Shown one piece after another: positions 22,446 through 25,058 of a stretch of DNA of 25,058 bases. The translations under genes and the position numbers were made by a program. Under the pieces are notes generated by a model. It was not told the DNA's origin and did not search any database. It worked only from the letters and a program-made list of their open reading frames with translations. Origin of the DNA: an uncultured Flavobacteriaceae bacterium (lineage in GTDB: Bacteria > Bacteroidota > Bacteroidia > Flavobacteriales > Flavobacteriaceae); contig CAJXEG010000004.1 in the NCBI GenBank assembly GCA_913052425.1, positions 1-25,058 of the forward strand, given 5' to 3'. The first letter of the stretch is position 1; every line of letters begins with the position of its first letter.

Positions 22446-24941
22446 ATCCTCAAAACATACTTATCCCTAACGGCAATTGTTCTGTGTACCAGCTTCTGTC
22501 TTTCGCAAGATGTAATCAAAGGCCTTGTGTTCGACGATCAAAATATTCCCATATACAACGCTCATGTATATTTTGCCGGAATTCCCATTGGAGTGATTAC
22601 CGATGAAAAAGGACTTTTGAGTTGGAGTTTGACCATACTTTCAAAAGTTTTGAGGTGAGTTTTGCGGGGATGCAAACGGCCAAAATCGCCATTGTTCCAA
22701 ACAAAGCATTTTACAAAATTAGTCTTGTGGAAGACTCAGCATTGCAAGAGGTAGTGGTTGTTTCCTAACCCAAAAAAACTGAAGAAAAAAGAAAACCCCG
22801 CCTACCGAATTTTACAAAAGATCTGGGAAAACAAAAAAAGCAATGGGTTGATATCGGCAAAGACCTATTGCTATAATCGGATTCGGAATTTACAAGTGGG
22901 TTTGAGTAATATCGATTCTGTTCAACTGAGAGAATGGTTGAAAAAGGATTTTTATTCACTCAAAAAAATAATAGCACCCCATAAAAACAGATCGACCTAT
23001 TACCTTCCTCTGTATGGCAGTCAAACAGTTCGCTCTTTTGCCGGAGACAATTTACTCCAGCTTAAAAAGGACAAAATAGAAGCCAAAAGAGAACTGGGGG
23101 TGGCACAAGATGGCTTTGTTTTTCAGAGGGTTCAAAATGTATTTCAGGACATCGATGTGTATCAAAATGACATTCCACTGGTTGACCGTACTTTTGTCAG
23201 TCCCATTTCGGGATACGGATACAGTACTTACCACTATGTTTTAAATGACAGCTTGCAAACCGATTATGGTAAAGAATATGTCATTTACTTTTTTCCCATT
23301 CAAGATGGTGACCTCGCTTTTGAGGGAAAATTCAGGGTCTCAGCAAAAGACTACGCCCTCACTCATATAGATATGCGTACCCACCCTAAAGTCAACCTTA
23401 ATTTGGGTCGTAACCTCTACATTGAAAAAGCCTTTTTGATCAAAGACTCCATTTTCTTGCCGCTAAAAAATGAATATGAAGCAGATTTTACTCTGCTCAC
23501 AAAAGGGGACAAGGAAAAAGGTTTATATGTCAGACAAATAGATCATTTTGATGGTTACCAATTAGATAAGGAAATACCTATTTCAGATTTCAAAAAACCC
23601 GATCCACAATTTAGGGCAGATCAATATGAACGAACACCCTCCTACTGGAAAGTCCAAGTGCCGAAATTAGCCGAGAATCAGTTGTTTTTCGATCAAATTC
23701 AACAAGTTAAGGACAACAGAACCATCAAAAGACTGGTAGGGAATATCACTAAGATTTCCACCGGCTATATTCCGGTAGCAAAGCATCTCCAATTGGGATC
23801 CCTTTGGACAACCTTCGGAAACAATGGCATACAGGGGACAAAAGTCAAACTGGGATTGCGCAGCTTCAAAACCCGCGATGATCGATTCAGAATACAAACT
23901 TATTTGTCCCATGGCTTTAGGGTCAAAAGCTGGAACTATGGATTTGCGGTAAATTTTTTGGCGGGATTCAAGCCCCGCTGGGTCATAGGCTCTTCCAAAA
24001 CCAATGACATTCAACAAATGGGGGGCAAGCTTATGTAAGAAAATGAATTGATATTGGATCAATTTGCCAATGCCATCCTAAAAAGAGGAGAAAACCATTA
24101 TTTGACCGCATTCCAAAATCACAAGCTGATGACCGAAGTAGCCATTCACAAAAATTTGCGTTTGAACTTATTGGCCTACCAAAAAAGCGTAGCATTTACT
24201 CATAGTGGTGTTTTTCCCATGGGATATGTTATCGGTAGAAAGATCCAATCAAAATTTAAAGATGTAGGGGTGGAGGCCACCCTGCGTGTTACTCCCACCC
24301 GAAGGGTCTATGGTTCTGGTGTTCAACAGCGTTTTGGAAGATTTAGATTTCCCACGACTGCCATCAAATTTAAAATGGAAACTTCGGGAATTCTCGATGG
24401 TGATTTGGGGTACAAACAACTTCAGTTCTTACAAAACTATCCAATAGGACTCAGCAAATTTGGTATTTTGGATGCTACAATCGAAGCAGGAAAATCATTC
24501 GATTTGGTGCCTTTACCTCTGCTTTTTCCAGTTCCTTCCAATCAAACCTTTTCACTCGAAAAAAACACCTTTGCCCTGCTGAACTATTACGACTACATCA
24601 CCGATCAGTACCTCAATGCTCATTTTGAACATCATTTTAATGGTTTTGTGATGAATCATTTACCATTGCTAAAAAAACTAAACCTTAGATTTTTGGCCAC
24701 ATTTAGAAAAGCCTATGGAACGCTGAGTCCGGCTTACAAAGATCATTTGATAACCGATTTAAAACTTAAAGGCCCTGACTAAAGGCCGTATTTTGAATAC
24801 GGTATTGGGCTGGAAAACTTAGTGTTAGGTTAGATACGTTTTTTTCGTTTAGACTTTATCTACCGGGGTCCTCACAAATCATTGAATAGACCTCAATCCC
24901 CAGAATTTGGGGTGCGATTGTCTGTTAAAGCTACTTTTTGA
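22446..24941 (+). pseudogene. DUF5686/carboxypeptidase-regulatory-like outer-membrane protein, heavily decayed
   Basis: Reading through all breaks gives about 830 residues, the normal size for this family. The parts are a signal peptide (TYLSLTAIVLCTSFCLSQ), a CarboxypepD_reg-like domain (VIKGLVFDDQNIPIYNAHVY), the DUF5686 core (NPAYRILQKIWENKK, then FVSPISGYGYSTYHYVLND) and a beta-barrel-like C-terminus ending SPEFGVRLSVKATF. Lesions: no start codon (ATC at 22446 where ATG is expected); a one-base loss in the T-run near 22614-22617; a one-base gain with TAA near 22766; in-frame stops TAA 24036-24038, TAA 24780-24782 and TAG 24831-24833. The family is thought to act in the outer membrane, but its function is unknown. 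It follows pdhB by 31 nt, a common flavobacterial neighbour pair. The last bases overlap the next gene on the minus strand. Confidence 0.9.
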
Positions 24942-25058
24942 CAACCTCTTCGTAACGAATACCGTTGTCCGCCATTTCAGATTTTTTTTCTGCCTCGATG
25001 CTTATGGTATGTTCAGGTTTTTCAATTTTTTCTCCCATTGCATCTCCATTGATTGCAA
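24931..25058 (-). CDS. Unidentified protein, C-terminal part
   Basis: The last 41 codons and the TAG stop (24931-24933) of a minus-strand gene that enters from the right edge. It reads NGDAMGEKIEKPEHTISIEA, then EKKSEMADNGIRYEEVVKK, a charged tail without a motif I recognise. The frame is open across the visible part and it converges on, and overlaps by 11 nt, the end of the DUF5686 pseudogene. No function is proposed. Confidence 0.5.
   Translation of the reverse strand, partial: AINGDAMGEKIEKPEHTISIEAEKKSEMADNGIRYEEVVKK

Noticed and set aside
23667..24062. 131-codon minus-strand frame across the DUF5686 pseudogene
   Set aside because: The plus-strand frame shows family motifs; the minus frame has none.

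Overview
The window looks like chromosomal DNA of a flavobacterium (Bacteroidota, class Flavobacteriia, probably a marine or aquatic Flavobacteriaceae). This rests on three things seen directly. The DNA is AT-rich. The proteins (C4 zinc-ribbon/Nif3 pair, LpxK, lipoyl synthase, HemW, DUF5686, BFN nuclease) are of recognisable flavobacterial type. Putative promoters carry the Bacteroidota -7 box TAnnTTTG rather than a TATAAT box, and starts lack clear Shine-Dalgarno sequences. Most genes are housekeeping; the accessory and decayed parts are the most interesting.

Layout. 1-5.2 kb: minus-strand Nif3 followed by a C4 zinc-ribbon protein (running off the left edge), divergent from lpxK (lipid A 4'-kinase). 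lpxK converges on lipA through one shared CTAG that ends both genes. Upstream of lipA on the same strand is a compact operon of a small four-cysteine membrane protein, an ECF sigma factor and an Nramp-family transporter that lacks the two signature metal motifs. 5.2-6.55 kb: an accessory scar. A LuxR-type HTH reading frame, cut by one TAA, runs in frame into the C-terminal part of a type II-C Cas9. It is followed by a hairpin and one isolated sequence resembling a Bacteroidota type II CRISPR repeat or tracrRNA anti-repeat. No cas1, cas2, RuvC/HNH part or array is present. 6.55-11.4 kb: a DUF456 membrane protein, then a lipoprotein-ruvC-hemW operon with overlapping ends, an M20 dipeptidase, tRNA-Leu(TAG) with a clear terminator, and an ankyrin-like exported protein. 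11.4-14.7 kb: an AT-rich gap with a possible PIN-toxin remnant, a bestrophin-like membrane protein divergent from a CotH-like secreted kinase-fold protein, and a multiply broken alkaline phosphatase. 14.7-21.3 kb: waaA (Kdo transferase), a DegT/DnrJ aminotransferase, folA-fabD, a class V PLP enzyme, thyA and a bifunctional nuclease. 21.4-25 kb: pdhB (pyruvate dehydrogenase E1 beta), a badly decayed DUF5686 outer-membrane gene, and the tail of an unidentified gene.

Functional threads: lpxK, waaA and perhaps the DegT aminotransferase serve LPS assembly. lipA makes the lipoyl cofactor needed by the complex to which pdhB belongs. folA and thyA act together in dTMP synthesis but are split by an opposite-strand gene. 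Three sizeable genes (HTH-Cas9 relic, alkaline phosphatase, DUF5686) are broken while all housekeeping frames are open, which points to real pseudogene formation rather than poor sequence.
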